Of a DNA stretch of 64,000 bases, positions 21,904 through 36,900 are shown one piece after another; positions within the stretch are counted from its first letter, which is position 1; each line of letters begins with the position of its first letter. A program made the translations under genes and the position numbers. The notes beneath the pieces were generated by a model. It saw nothing but the letters and a program-made list of their open reading frames with translations. It did no database searches and was not told the origin of the DNA. Source of the stretch: Plutella xylostella (Eukaryota > Arthropoda > Insecta > Lepidoptera > Plutellidae); assembly GCF_932276165.1 (NCBI RefSeq), contig NC_064012.1, positions 9,555,501 through 9,619,500 of the forward strand, in the 5' to 3' direction.

Positions 21904-24900
21904 GTAATTTCACACAACACTTGTCTTACTTATGAAAAACGCTATACTCAGATTCTAACACAAAAAAATATTACTTGCAGATAACTGGTGTAGGCTTGAA
22001 GACAGTTTTTGCTCTTATATCGCAAGCCAGGTTCACAGATGCTGATTTCTGTGAGCATGCTCTCAGGGCATTGCTCGATGTCCTGCAGGGCCATGCTCCT
22101 GAAGAACTTAACCAAGAACCCAGTGAGGTAAATAAAGAAACAACTAAATTTGTATCCTTCATTATTTAAATCTAGAGTTTATGTAAATTTGAATGTATTA
22201 CAGATAATATCAACCCTCCATGCAATGCTAGTGGAAGTGGCGAGCGGCAGCGGTCCCAGTGGTAAAATAGATGCTCCCACAAACCTGACGGCTCTGAGCT
22301 CTTCCTGCCTCATAGCCCTGTCGGTGGCTCGAGGCGAGGCCGAGCTGATCCTCAATGCCATCGCTTCCCTCATCATGTCACACACCTCTCTCTCCAATCA
22401 AAGCGTCCAGGTCAGTTTCATTTTGCAGGTTTAAGTTGTAAGTCCTTAAATTATTTTATTTGCTATTCAGCAAACTTAACGTGCTCATCTTTCACAGATA
22501 CCGGCGAATCTTCTGACCCTCCAAAGAAGTGTCCAGTCGTATATTTTAGGCACCCCTTCCCGCAATTTATGGCTTAACTTTGGCGTCCCAAATCAGTCCC
22601 TAGTAACGAGTTTCCCTGTGGACCTCCCCGCCCAACTGACTTCCGGCCACAGCGATCTCATAGTCCGTTCTCTTGCGTCCGACGGCTGTTTCCTCTACGT
22701 GTATACTTCCAAGGGCCTGTTAAAGATCGGCTCAGGCTACGGCAGCTCTATCAGGCAGCATGTCTATCTGTACAAACCGGATTTCTTCTCCAGTGATCGA
22801 CATGGCTGGCTGGGGTACTGTAAGGTAAGAAAACTGTTATATACCTTAACAAAATTTGTATGTAATTGGTGATTCTTAATTTATAAATTGATCTGTTTCA
22901 GAATAAACTCTACGTAAGGATCGGCCGGAAAAAGACTGAAATATATGAAGTGGATAAGGAAACGTTAGAAGTAAGGAACATCGTGAAGCTGGACCCTGGC
23001 CAACCTGCGCCCATTGAGCCGAAAAGCACTATTTTCACCGACGGAAATCTGCTCGGCATGATTCTGATAACCAATCACGTAAGTAAACATTATTAGTATG
23101 TAGTTAAATTTTCCTTTTTAGCTCGGTTCACACAGATGGACTCTGAGAAGAGCGCCAAGTTTTCTTTCAATAAGTCATTTTCTAACAAAGATGAATTAAC
23201 CAAACTTTTTATCTCACAACAGGAGAGTCTCACCATCCGTATGTACGACGTGGACTCAATCCCGGAGCGTACTGACGGAGTGGTCACGCTCAAGTCTCAC
23301 AAAGAGCTGAACGTGCACTTGCTCCGGCGACGGACCCTAGTCCTGGGCAGGGCTCCCTTTGAAGACAACCTGGCTCGGAGACCAGTCGAGCTGGATGTGC
23401 CTGTAGCGATGCAACTCGATGACTGCGATGATGATCCGTTGATGTCCATTTGTTCCGGACAGGAGTTTGGATTGCTGACTACTGGATCTGGAAAGGTAAC
23501 TATGATAATGTGGTTAGTGTTATTGTGATCATTAAATTCTTTTAGCAAATGTGACGAATATTACCCAAGCAGCATTATTTTTTGCGTGATTATCATCAGT
23601 CTTTACACATACACAGCTCTGTCCATTTGATACAGAGTAAACTTCATCACCATGAATATTGAATAGTTCTAATGGTATTTATGCTCTTTTAGGTGTACTA
23701 TACGGGGAAAGGCAGTAGCCTGGGATACAAGGTGGCCAGTCCTCAATGCGGCCGATGGATTCTGATGAAGGAAACAATATTTAACAGAAATGACGCTTCC
23801 AACACCAAGAAGTGTAAAGTTGTTCAGGTAAAATGAATGCTGTGAAATATCCTAAGTACGGTTACATATAATGTTTACAGCTATCATGTCTACCGACCAA
23901 AGTAGTATCTACAGATATGCAATTGTATTCCAGTTGGCATTAGGGCACGAGGGGGTTCACGCAATCCTAGTGTTAGACAACGGCACAGCTCTGTTCACCG
24001 GCGTGGCGAGGCGAGGCGAGGACGGAGACAACAGCAAACACCGCCGCACCCCCAAACCCACCAGACCCAAGAAGATGACCCGGGTAAGGATCAAAACATC
24101 ACTAGCTCATAATGACATATTAGCGATTGCTCGCTTATGAAGCTTAGCGCTCGCTTATATTTTAACGACTGCGCGTTGCTAAAAGCGATCGTATTGTTGT
24201 TAGTGACTTGTGTCCGCAAAGCTTGCGCAGGAGCATATAAGTAACACAAAATATAAATATAAGTGTCAACGCCTAGGAAAAAAATATTTTCTGTTTAATT
24301 TTCCGATAGTGGGTAACCATTTTTAATTTCATATCCTGCTAATATTATAAAGGCGAAAGTTTGTGAGTGTGTGTATGTTTGTTACTTCTTCACGTCAAAA
24401 CGGCTGAGCCGATTTTAGTGGAATTTGGCATGGAGTTAGCTGACACCCTGGATTAACACATAGGTTACTTTTCATCGCGGTATTCCCACGGGTAAACTTT
24501 TTAAGGCGAAGCGAAGCTCGCGGGAACAGCAAGTAATAATACAAACTTATTGTACGGGTAACGTAATTGGATCAACTATAATTACAAACGTTTATTACGA
24601 TCAATATTGTTATAACATGTAAATTCCCTGCTGAGCGTTTATTGGCTTTGATATATTCCTTCTATGGCCATGGGTTGTATGCAGATTGGAATACTAGACA
24701 TAGGGCAGTGACAGGTAATATTTAAACGTTGTCATACGGGTAAGATATAATCAACATAATTTTCAATCTAACTGTGGTTCGAGTACTATAAAAGGTATAA
24801 ATTCAAGAAAACTCAAGGGCCTCTAGGTTGGGCTACAAAGGGTTACATAAAACATTCAATTACTTGTTAGAATGTCGATTGGCATAAAAAAGTTTTCTAA

Positions 24901-27900
24901 GAATAGCGTATTTTCGTGCTAACTCCCCTTGATAAGTTACCCCACAGCCTGCATATTTAATACCAATTACCTTGCAGCTAAATTGCCTTGCAACACTTCG
25001 GCCTATTTCATTCTAAAATCAATAAGTAACTAATCCGCAATCTATCGGTGTAAACGGTGAAGCCTTACGAAGGTTGAAGTTACGAAAGTTAGTTAAGTTT
25101 TAATTGGGGAGGTATTATATTTAAGGGCGTTACTAGGGAAAACTGGCGCCGCCAATGGAAAAAAAAGTTAAAATATATTTTTTGTATTTTTAAAGTTAAC
25201 TGTAAGCTCTAGGCGATACATATTACGATTTTTAATCAATTAGTAGAACTAGCTAAAACCCTTAAATATAATACCTCAGCAATTAAAATTAAACTATCTT
25301 TCGTAACTTCAGCCTTTAATGTACCTAGTAGGTAATAAAATATTCTAAAATCCCGCGGAAAACACGCGAGGTTTTCGATACCTATTACTTCTTGATTTCA
25401 ACACCCCCTATCAACCTATAGGCTATCTGCCCAGACCTTAAAGCAAAAGCAAATTGAATTTAATATTGCAAATTGTATTGGTTACGACGACGTAGTTTAC
25501 CCCTGTTGTATACATATATATACATAGAACAATGCGATTTTGCTTCGGTTGGTCTCGAACATAATATGCTACTGCATTCCCATTTGATTTGTGGTTATAA
25601 CTAATTTGAGCGAGCGAGCGTTGGACCGCAAATCATGATTTGATACGAATGAATATCTAACATAAATGGAGTATTGAACATAATGCATGTGTTTACATTA
25701 TTATTTATATTATGAAATAATGCAAATAAATGTAAATAATCGGTATAATCGTTTTTTTTTTAAATTGTACTCTCACGCTTTGAATTAACTTCCTAGAGGG
25801 GTAGGCAGAGTTGCATTGCTGGACCCATTGTCGCAGTATTCTGGCCCGGTTCTGTCCCAGAAAGTTTCAAATGTAATATGGGACGAACTTATGTAAGACC
25901 CGGTTATCGAACTCGGGACTCTTGGCACAACAGTCACAGTTACTAGTCACTTTGCAATTCGATATTGTCAAAGCGTGAGTGTAATGTATACTCTCCTTGT
26001 ATTGATTTTATGTTTCACATGTTCCATCACTAATACGTGCGACTCTTTAAATCAATAGCGATGAAACAGGGATGAATCCTCCACCCAAAGTTCCCCTATA
26101 AGATGGCTATAAGCGATAAAGCCACCCATTGTATTACATGTAACATTATATTCTATGAGTAAATAATTAAACTCAACGAATGTATATCTGTTTCCAGGCT
26201 GAAGGGCACACGATAGTGTATGCTGCGTGCAACTACGGGTCCACGGCTCTAGTGACCAAGTCGGGGCAACTGCTCATGTTCGGTAAAGACACACAACATT
26301 GCGACTCGGGCGGCGTCGTCACTGCTCTGAAGGCTGAGAGGGTTGTTCAGGTATGAGGCTGGAATTTTGGATTGTGAAGCTTGCTTTCAGGTTGCGATTG
26401 TACTTCGCTTAGCTGTTGAAATGGGCTGGCTATAAACAGTTTTATCTAAAATATTAAAATAAATTAAGGCTATAAAATCCTTTATTACTTATTTCTTTAT
26501 TAACTAACACTATTTTAAATAGCTTAAAATTAATTCTCTTCTACTAACAATGCAAGTTAATTTCAGGTGGCTTTGGGTAAAGCTCATGCGGTGGCACTAA
26601 CAAATTTCGGACAAGTTTTCACATTTGGAATTAACAACAAAAATCAATGCGGCAGAGAGTTCGGCTATACTAAAGAGAGTAAGTTATTTACCATGTCTTC
26701 TTATGATACTAACGAATAATACTAATGTAACCCATGCGAATAAAGAAACTATCTCGCTCTTGTCGTAGCTGTGTCCATACTGCCATTTATGTGACAGCCG
26801 CCATTTTAATATTGTTGCATTATCCGCACGGGTTATACAAGGTGTTGCCAAAGTGGTAGGGTAAGACGCAAAGAGCCCATTCAGAACAACTTTTGTTCCA
26901 AGACGTTTGATTAAATCTATTCCTTCACGTATCACACTTGCGAGCAACAGAATCACAGTGCATCATATCCACAGAGTCGTACATGATGCGTCGGGCCAGC
27001 AACAAGGAGGAGAGCCGGCTGTGCGCTCCTACGCAACACGTGTGGGTGTTCGACTACTGCCGCGTGTGTGTGCTGTGCCGCGAGTGTACCGGCTTTTCTA
27101 GCGCTTGTCAGTGTGCGGACTTCCCCAATAGGGTGCCTAAAGAGTGAGTATACCTATACGTTTACATGTGAAAAATGCAGTTTGCGGTTTCAGTCAGAAG
27201 CGATTAAAATTGCCGCTAAATTTTAATCCCTTCTGACGATTCTCGATAAGTTCTCAATCTATCTCATTACATTTTGTGGGAGTAGACTAAAATACCACAT
27301 TTATAAGTGAGGGAAGGCAATGAACGCATTACCGCGTTGTCTTTGAATAATGAAACGGTTAACAAATGGACAGTTTTACGTTGAGTTAACCTTTTACAAT
27401 TGTCAAATCCATTTTATTTGTCATTTGTTAATTTTTATGGGAAAATCAACTTTATTTACCTAAGGATCTCTCAATCAAAAGTCATAGGGTTCATGCTATT
27501 ACAAAGTATAGTAGGTATATAAATTATATTGGTTCTGCCTCGACTAACTGTATGTAAATCTATCCTTAATCGTAGAAAATGCGGCTGCGGCGAGGGCGAC
27601 AGCGGGTGCAGCGTGTGCGGCGTGTGCCGGCGCTGCGCCGACGCAGCCAGCGACCCGCCCGCGTCCAGTAGCGACAGCAACGCCGCCGTGGCAGGTCAGT
27701 GAAGTCTAGTAGCGACAGCAACGCAATATGTTGCAATATGAGGTTGCGCCGACGCAGCCAGCGACCCGCCCGCGTCCAGTAGCGACAGCAACGCCGCCGT
27801 GGCAGGTCAGTGAAGTCTAGTAGCGACAGCAACGCAATATGTTGCAATATGAGGTTGCGCCGACGCAGCCAGCGACCCGCCCGCGTCCAGTAGCGACAGC

Positions 27901-30900
27901 AACGCCGCCGTGGCAGGTCAGTGAAGTCTAGTAGCGACAGCAACGCAATATGTTGCAATATGAGGTTGCGCCGACGCAGCCAGCGACCCGCCCGCGTCCA
28001 GTAGCGACAGCAACGCCACCGTCGCAGGTCAGTGAACTCTAGTAGCGACAGCAACGCAATATTTTGCAATATGAGGTTGCGCCGACGCAGCCAGCGACCC
28101 GCCCGCGTCCAGTAGCGACAGCAACGCCGCCGTGGCAGGTCAGTGAAGTCTAGTAGCGACAGCAACGCAATATGTTGCAATATGAGGTTGCGCCGACGCA
28201 GCCAGCGACCCGCCCGCGTCCAGTAGCGACAGCAACGCCACCGTCGCAGGTCAGTGAACTCTAGTAGCGACAGCAACGCAATATGTTGCAATATGAGGTT
28301 GCGCCGACGCAGCCAGCGACCCGCCCGCGTCCAGTAGCGACAGCAACGCCGCCGTCGCAGGTCAGTGAAGTCTAGTAGCGACAGCAACGCAATATGTTGC
28401 AATATGAGGTTGCGCCGACGCAGCCAGCGACCCGCCCGCGTCCAGTAGCGACAGCAACGCCACCGTCGCAGGTCAGTGAACTCTAGTAGCGACAGCAACG
28501 CAATATTTTGCAATATGAGGTTGCGCCGACGCAGCCAGCGACCCGCCCGCGTCCAGTAGCGACAGCAACGCCGCCGTGGCAGGTCAGTGAAGTCTAGTAG
28601 CGACAGCAACGCAATATGTTGCAATATGAGGTTGCGCCGACGCAGCCAGCGACCCGCCCGCGTCCAGTAGCGACAGCAACGCCACCGTCGCAGGTCAGTG
28701 AACTCTAGTAGCGACAGCAACGCAATATGTTGCAATATGAGGTTGCGCCGACGCAGCCAGCGACCCGCCCGCGTCCAGTAGCGACAGCAACGCCGCCGTG
28801 GCAGGTCAGTGAAGTCTAGTAGCGACAGCAACGCAATATGTTGCAATATGAGGTTGCGCCGACGCAGCCAGCGACCCGCCCGCGTCCAGTAGCGACAGCA
28901 ACGCCACCGTCGCAGGTCAGTGAACTCTAGTAGCGACAGCAACGCAATATGTTGCAATATGAGGTTGCGCCGACGCAGCCAGCGACCCGCCCGCGTCCAG
29001 TAGCGACAGCAACGCCGCCGTCGCAGGTCAGTGAGCCGTCTCCAGTAGCGACAGCAACGCAATATGTTGCAATATGAGGTTGCGCCGACGCAGCCAGCGA
29101 CCCGCCCGCGTCCAGTAGCGACAGCAACGCCGCCGTCGCAGGTTAATACATAACAAGGAAAAAACCTATGTATTCGAAACTGCAATATTTAACAACCTAA
29201 ATGAATACAATAGCGATGTGTGTGTATGTATGATGTTAACAAAAGGGTACTGACTCAGCATAATCCTGTGATTATTATTAATTAATATCGCTGTATATCA
29301 TAAGGCCCCCACACATAAACACGTTACGACCTCAAGTCGTGCTACTCTCTCGCTCTCACATTGAACATCTGCAAGTGACAGGAGACGTTTTTACGACGCG
29401 GCGTAGTATCGTGTTTACCTACCCTAAGATATACAGCAATATTAATATTAACATAGCATTAAGCTGAGTCATTACCCTGTTGCCCTTACCGAGCCCAGTG
29501 CACTAACCCAACTCACTCAACCCCACAGACAAAGACAACCCTCGCTACGCTCCCTACGAGTGCGGACCACTGGACCCGGAGCGCGACACGGGCTCCAAGA
29601 TGAGCTGTCTGCCTCCTGCCCGTGTCGCCGTGCCGGGCGGGCACCGTATCGCCGCTGTGGCTTGCGGCCTGCATCATACTGTGCTTATGACTGAACATGG
29701 TGAGTTAAGGAAGTTGAAGGTGTAAGATTTGTGTTAAGTAAATTTTCTATAGCGATAGGTTTAGTAGTGAAGCTACTACCTAATATAATTTTGTAACTAT
29801 CATAAAAAAATGATGATAATGGCAATATGCTATCTTTGGCAGTTTTCATGTTCTCTCGGGCTCTATATTTAATGTTCGGTCTTCATTATTAGCGACAACT
29901 AAGTAAATAGAATTTCAAAGTACAAGATCTTTTGTAATATTTGTACAATAAAGAGTTAAATAAATAAACTTCTCATCACATCCGTCTGTAAAAAATGGAT
30001 TCTTAGATAGCTTTACGCTATACTCTTACTACACCTATGTCGCCATATTACATTTCCTTCTTTTGTATACTTACTATAATACAACCTATTTCTCCTCCAG
30101 GCGAGGTGCTAACATTCGGCTCGAACCAGTGCGGTCAACTCGGCGCGGGTGACATCTCAGCCCACCACAGGATAGTGAAAGTACGCGTACCGCGAGCCTC
30201 GTCCATAGCCGCCGGGAGCAACCACACAGCCATACTGACTCGGGAGGGAGAGCTTTACACGTTCGGGAGCTATCAGGTAAGGATTCTTTGGTGACTTTAA
30301 ACGAGCGGTTGCTTCAAACGAGCCAATGGAAACTACTCTCTGCACTTCGAGATACCATTTAGGGATTTGGTTTTCATACTAAACTTTGCTTATATTATTA
30401 TGTATCATACATAGTCTTGAAGGAATTGTTACTGTTACCAAAACGCAAAGAAAAAGAACCGCTTCAATATGGTGTATTTTTACGCAGTATTTACATAGTT
30501 AAATACTAATCTTTACATTTTGATTATTCACAGTTCTTTCTAAATTTATATAATAGCTGAAAGGGGGTGACTCATTGAGTAATTCTCCCCTTTCGAAACA
30601 CCCTGCACAAACTACCAATACCTAACCACCCATCTCACCCACAGAAAGGCTCGCTCGGCCGCCCTCGCATCGAGGAATCATCCCGGGCGGACCGAAGCCC
30701 TATCTGGTACGCGACCCCCGGACGGGTCCCCCGCCTCGGGCCGCGCCACGCCTGCAAGGCTGTGTGGGTCTCTGCCTGCGGAGACCAGACCTTCGTGCAA
30801 GTCTCCCAGGCCTTGATAAAGACCGATACGCTGTTCAGTTCTACTATTACGTGCAACAGCAGTGCTATTAGTAAGTCGGTTGATTATATTTTCGTACTGC

Positions 30901-33900
30901 TTGTTGGAATGATAAACCAAGTAGAGTACCGTTTAAACGCAACGATGTTCAAACTCTGCAAGCATAGATGTGAATATATGATGCTAATGAATCTATTATT
31001 GTTGCAGTTATTCTACCCAACCGGCCAGAGCATACCTTCAAATGCGTAACGATAAATAAGTCAGACGGAACATGCAACGCCTGGACTGGACCGGAACAAG
31101 TCGACTTTGTGAACAGTCTAGCGTGCCTAGATCCTCTGTACGACCTACTCTGGTGCTACCAGCCACAGATGAGAGTCATGAAATGCTTCAACATCTTAGC
31201 TTTCGACTCCCATAAACTACAAAGGTGCTGCGCCAACGAAACAGACGATGGCATGTACGCCACAGAAACCGAGTTCGAATACCCTAACTACGGCAGCATG
31301 AAACGGATGGAGGACTTCAAGAACCTCGAAAACATCGAGGCCATTTGCAACACCGAAGAGAAGAAGCTAGACGGCGTAGCTTTGACCAACATGTCTGTGC
31401 TAAACCAGGAGCTGGCCATCCCTTGTGTGTCGGAGTGTACCGTAACGCGGATGCACGCGGCTTTGCATCTGCTGGGTTGCCTGGATTCACTCACCACGTG
31501 TCATGACACCCGCGCCGCGCCCGCCGAGTGCAAGCGAGACAGCGCGATCTCACCCGTCCTGCCCTGCAAAGAAGAATTCCTCACCGTTAACCGCTTCGAG
31601 AGCCACGGCGGCGGCTGGGGCTACTCCGGCCACTCAGTCGAAGCCATACGCTTCATGTGCGACATGGATATCCTGCTCGGCGGGTTCGGGCTATTCGGCG
31701 GCCGTGGAGACTACTCCGCCAAGATCAAACTGTTCGACATCGGGCCCGAGGGCGGCGACCAGGAGGGCGACGGCGAGCTGCTAGCCGAGAGCGAGGATAT
31801 AGTCTTCGAGTGCCCCCCAAGAGACAAGTTCCCGATACTGTTCGAATGCTCCGTACCAATCATGGCCAACAGGTGGTACGTCGCCTGGGCGTGCATCAAC
31901 GGCCCGTCGTCGGACTGCGGCTCGTCCGGCCAAGCCATGGTCATCAACGACGAGGTCGGCTTCCATTTCAAAACTTCCAAGAAGTCCAACAACGGGACGG
32001 ACGTGAATGCGGGACAGATCCCGTGCCTGCTGTACAATACAGTGACCCCGGACAACTCCGTCCCGGTCCGGGCCCATGACCAGGGCGAGCCGGTCATCGT
32101 GCTCACTAAGAACATTTCCCGGAAAGTCACTGTTTCATGCTTCCGTTCGCTGATCACTCTACTACACTGGAGTTGGTCCACGTTCAAGGGGATATTACTG
32201 GACACGAACGGCCAAGTGCCAATCAACTATCAGAAGTTAAACACGATGAAACACCAGAAACGCCTCGTGTACGTTGTACGGGCGTGCCTGCGCCTCACCA
32301 AGTCGTATATAAACGAGGTGTACCCTCAGAACCACAGGAAGAGAAACTCTCACGAGTACATGTCTTACTTCGAGGCGATCGCTGACGTCCGCAACTTGAT
32401 CCAAATGATTCTATCCGAGCCGGCACCCACCTGTGCTATGCTGCCTAAGAAACCCGGCAAGCTTAAAGCGATAAGACTGTGCTACGTACAGTTTGCACTG
32501 GAAATGACCAACTCTATCCTGAAAGAGTGCCATGAAACGTTCACATCGTGCTTCCACGCGTTCTTCCCTACGCCGACGTTGAAGTGGAATCAACTTTGCT
32601 CAATGCTATACTTTGTCAAGGTAAGAAATCATTGCTGGAATAATAAAGCTAGGACATTGAAAACTCATAGTAACGACCGTTATTAAGTACCAGTTTATTC
32701 ATAAAGACCTATAACTATGATACTTTTTCCTGGCAGGAGCTCCAGCCAATTCCAGGCAAGCACACTCGCGAGCTGACTTCCACCTGCGCCTCTCTCTGCA
32801 TCTCCCGTAGCCTCCGCGACGTCCTCCAATACGTAGTGCCGTTGACACAAACCTCCATACTACTGCGGGAGTCCAGGAGGCCTGACAGCAAGGTGCTGGT
32901 GAAGACCGAAGGCTCCAAGTCTGCAACGGTGCCGAGGACTTCGCATCCTAAACCGCCGCCCGTGCCGCCTAGGGCTTGCAATAAGGACGGGCAGCAGAAG
33001 GTAGGTGGTTGAAGTTTTGAATTGTTTTTGGTTCCAAGGATAAAATATTTCTTGTTTTTTGGGTTGTTTACATAATCCAGATGTTTAGGGAAATATACTT
33101 GGTATGAGTGGATTATTTTTGGATATATCTACGACCCTTTACTTTTCTTCAAATGTGGTACATATACTCACGGGCAATGAAAATGTTCCACTGAGAATGA
33201 TGATGAAATGTCCACTGACTTTGATGTCGTTATTTGGTGAATGGAACTGTTTCTTTGCCCGTGAGTATATAATAAACATTTAACACAATAACACAGCCTT
33301 TGCCAAAGCCTTGCACCATCACCAATAAAACAATAACATTCACATATTCCTTCCAGAACCAAGATCCTCCAGATACAAAAACCAGCTACATGGAGTGGCA
33401 TCTACTAGACGTGATACCGCGTCTACTAGACATCGTGATGAGTCCGGTCAAGCAACAGATGATGACGAGGCAATGCGGGCAACCACACGACCACGGGGAA
33501 GTGAAGCTTCAGGAGAGACTGTCCAAGTTCTGCTGTAGACTGATATCGAGGATTGTCGCTGAACTGGCGTATGGGGTCACTAATATTCGGGTAAGTGTTG
33601 AAGGAGTTTAATTGGTTAATATTTTGGTGACGCGTAAAGAAGAAATAAAAAAAAAGTTATGAGTATTCTTATGATATAAAAACGTATATTGTTCTTAATA
33701 AGATTATATTTATACGTTAATTCAAGCAAGAACTGTCAATATAATATGGGATCCGAGGCGTAAAATCCATGTGCCAATGCACCTCCGATAGGCATAGGGC
33801 GATTGAACCTAGATATGAATAGTTATAAAAACGTACCTACCATTTATGGACTTAGTCTGAAATAAAATTATATTCTAATCTATTCTATTCTATTTCCCCA

Positions 33901-36900
33901 GGATGACATGGACACAAGCAACTCGTTCAAGCCGCTAGTGACGCCCTCTCGCTTCATGCGCGTGAACCAGGCGCGCGCTTGGAACACCGGAAACGGAAGT
34001 CCGGACGCCATTTGCTTCACCGTGGACCGCTCTGGGGTCATGTTGGCGGGAGTTTGCGTCTATGGAGGGCTCGGGACCTATGAATATGAGTTGGAGTTGC
34101 TTCATGATGTGCGAGTAAGTTCAGTTTATATCTATTTTAGTAAGAAATTAGAGTTAAAAAACAACATCCAGTTTTTTTTGGTCATTGAAAGATCGATAAT
34201 GATTAGATATCGGACTCCAACACTATGGACCACTAATATTCCGTCTGTCCGTTTGAAATGGCGAGGAGCCCATAAGATCCGTGTGGGGTCATTTACAGGA
34301 TGTTTGATAAACTGTAAATGACCTGACTTTTTCCCTAAGAAGAAGAAAGGAGGAGCCTATATACCCGATTGATGAATTCAACTGTACTGTATATGTCTGG
34401 CGCACCCCGGACAAACCTTTTGATGCGACTAATGTATCAGTTGCATCATAAGGTTTGTCATACCACTCCTTCCAACAGTACCCTATACTTACACTAGTAT
34501 CTCTTGCTTGTCATTGACACAATAAATCGAAGAATAATCTGCAATTTTACCCCCACAGCAGATCCACGCCGGCACAGACGAAGGCAACCTGTCCCACTGC
34601 TGGGTGAGCGTGGAGGTGACGCATGGCTCGTTCAACACGGCCGACAGCCAGCGCGACGAGCTGCAGATCAAGTTCGACCGCCCCGTGCCGCTCAAGGTAT
34701 ACTATGCTGTACATACGGTCAGCGGCATAACACTTCTGTACCTTGTCAAAATGACGAACTGTCAATGTTTCAATGAATCTATTCATAGCATAGCATATCC
34801 AGGTAGTTTCAGATTGACAAGGTACAAAAATGTACAGCTACTTGTGCAGCTGACTGTACATACAGGTACAGTCAGCTAACAGATCAACATTGGTACCGCG
34901 GAAGGCAACCACCAATTTTAAAGTTACGAGTACATAAGTACATCTGGTTCAAATGCTTTTTAAACATTCATACCTAAGTAAAGTGAATTACTGAACCGAT
35001 TTTAATGAAATTTGATATGGAATTAGCCGACACCCTGGATTAACACATGGGCTACTCTTTATCCCGGAATTCGCTAGTAAAATTAAACTTCCCCTTCCAG
35101 GAGGAGCTCCGCTACGCCATCCGCTTCTGCAACCACGGCGGGCGCACCGTCAACGGCGACTGCGGGCTGCCCTCGGTGAAGGGGCCCGATGGGACCACGT
35201 TCCGATTTGCTTCGTGCTCGCTCAGCTTCAACGGCACCTCGCTGGCTAGGGGGCAGATACCGGCGCTCATTTACTTTGGATACGGGTATGTGGATTATAC
35301 TTGTATTTGGGTGTAGTTGATTAGGGTTAAATAGGTAGAAGATTATTGAACTATAATTTAAAAGTTAAGGCCCCAATTTCACCATTCTCGATTAAATCAT
35401 AATTAGAGAACAGTGGTTAACTTCAGATAGATCTGTCAAGAATTTAATATGATAATCATAATTAATGAACCTATCCCTGGTTATGATATAACCGAGTATG
35501 GTGAATTTAATCCTTACGCAATTTAGAGTACAGATAAAAAAAAAATTATTCTATCGAAATGGCCTGGCAGATATGACAAGTAGATCCCAATATCCCTAGT
35601 CCAAAACTAACCTGCCACCCTTTTTTACAGAACATCGAAGCCTTTGACCGGAACATCAGACAACACAGACACTATGTTATCGGCTCTTCGCGCTATAACC
35701 CTACGCGTGGCTTCAGTGGTCATGTCCCGAAGTGCAGATCTATTCTGTTCCCTTCGCAACGAGCTGACTGCCGAGGAGTTAAGGAGATCAGCGTCGGTGC
35801 TTCAGCTGGCTCCGGCAGTTAATACGCTGATACCACTGACGCTGTCGAGTTTGGAGTCGTTGAATGATTCACGGGTAAGTTGATCGTTTTTTAAGTAGGT
35901 ACTAGGTCTTTTGCGTTGATAGCGTAGCGACCCACTTCTGCTACCATACTATATTGTGCATATACAGTCATAAACATCTTGTAAGCTAGTGCTGGTTCAC
36001 ACAGTCTGGATAAAGATTATCAATGGTTTCATGCCATCTCTCTCTGATATAAATTATGCATTTTCTTTAATTTATGCAACTCCTGTATATTTAATTTTTG
36101 TTTATCGCTTGCGCCCAAAGAACAGCAATTTTGCGACATTATTTGTAAAATAAGATGGCTATTGCGAGGACATTGCTTTAATGTATTTGCAATGCGAACA
36201 GAGTTTTGTTAAAGATACCGAAGAAAAGGAAGGCAGGATACCGAAGTTGGTAGCTCAGCCAGGTGCTATTTACATATTATATTAACTTAATTGCCCAAGA
36301 TAGAAGTACCTAATTGCGTCCGTTAACGTCTAAACTCTTAGAGTTACATAATATAAGTCCATTTAAAAAGTCAAGGTAGGGTAGACAGTTGATTAGGGCA
36401 AAGTTAATATCTAGAATGTACAGGTTTTCTCACAATTTTATCCTTTACTGTAAGACGGCGTGTAATGATAATGGATACCTCAATCTATCTATGTTTTCAC
36501 AATCTCTCATCAACATACTAACCCTTCTTCACACCCATTCTCCACCAGAGCGTGGTCCAAATCCTGGAGATGATCCAAGCTCTACTGCCTCACGTGTCGG
36601 CCGTGAACCTACTAGTGCCGTCCAATGAGGAGCCGGCGCCCGCCACCACGCCCCACTACTACACGTGGGTCGAGAGCGAGCATCCGTACAAGCAGGCCGC
36701 TGTCAGCAATATGAGGTGGGTTTTGAGTTTTTGCGACCAATGAGATCGTAAAGATGTTTTCCTTCACCGTAAGACCACTTGGTATAAATTGAATTGAATA
36801 AATAAATATATTCTAACCTATTTGAACGAGTCCCACGACCTCTCGATTGAGAGAACGAGACTATATCCATTACGCCATCACAGCTCTTCGTTGATTCATA

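Larger units (their letters stand above)
24084..26197. other. hiw intron 9 (2.1 kb) filled with repeats
   Basis: No gene is seen. It contains a Helitron-like copy (24334-24534), a MITE (25068-25317) and a SINE (25765-25985), listed separately. Confidence 0.7.

Noticed and set aside
26684..26956. 90-codon minus-strand open frame in hiw intron 11
   Set aside because: Intron composition and a repeat-like stretch (ttcagaacaacttttgttcc) also seen near 49010; no coding signal.
27566..29185. 539-codon minus-strand open frame of repeated RRRCCRYWTRAGRWL-like units
   Set aside because: The repeat period of 111 bp is a multiple of three, so a stop-free frame stays open through the whole array. It lies opposite a hiw exon and minisatellite and has no protein-like features of its own.
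31711..32226. 171-codon minus-strand open frame
   Set aside because: It is a shadow of the large hiw exon 17, which matches MYCBP2 throughout on the plus strand.
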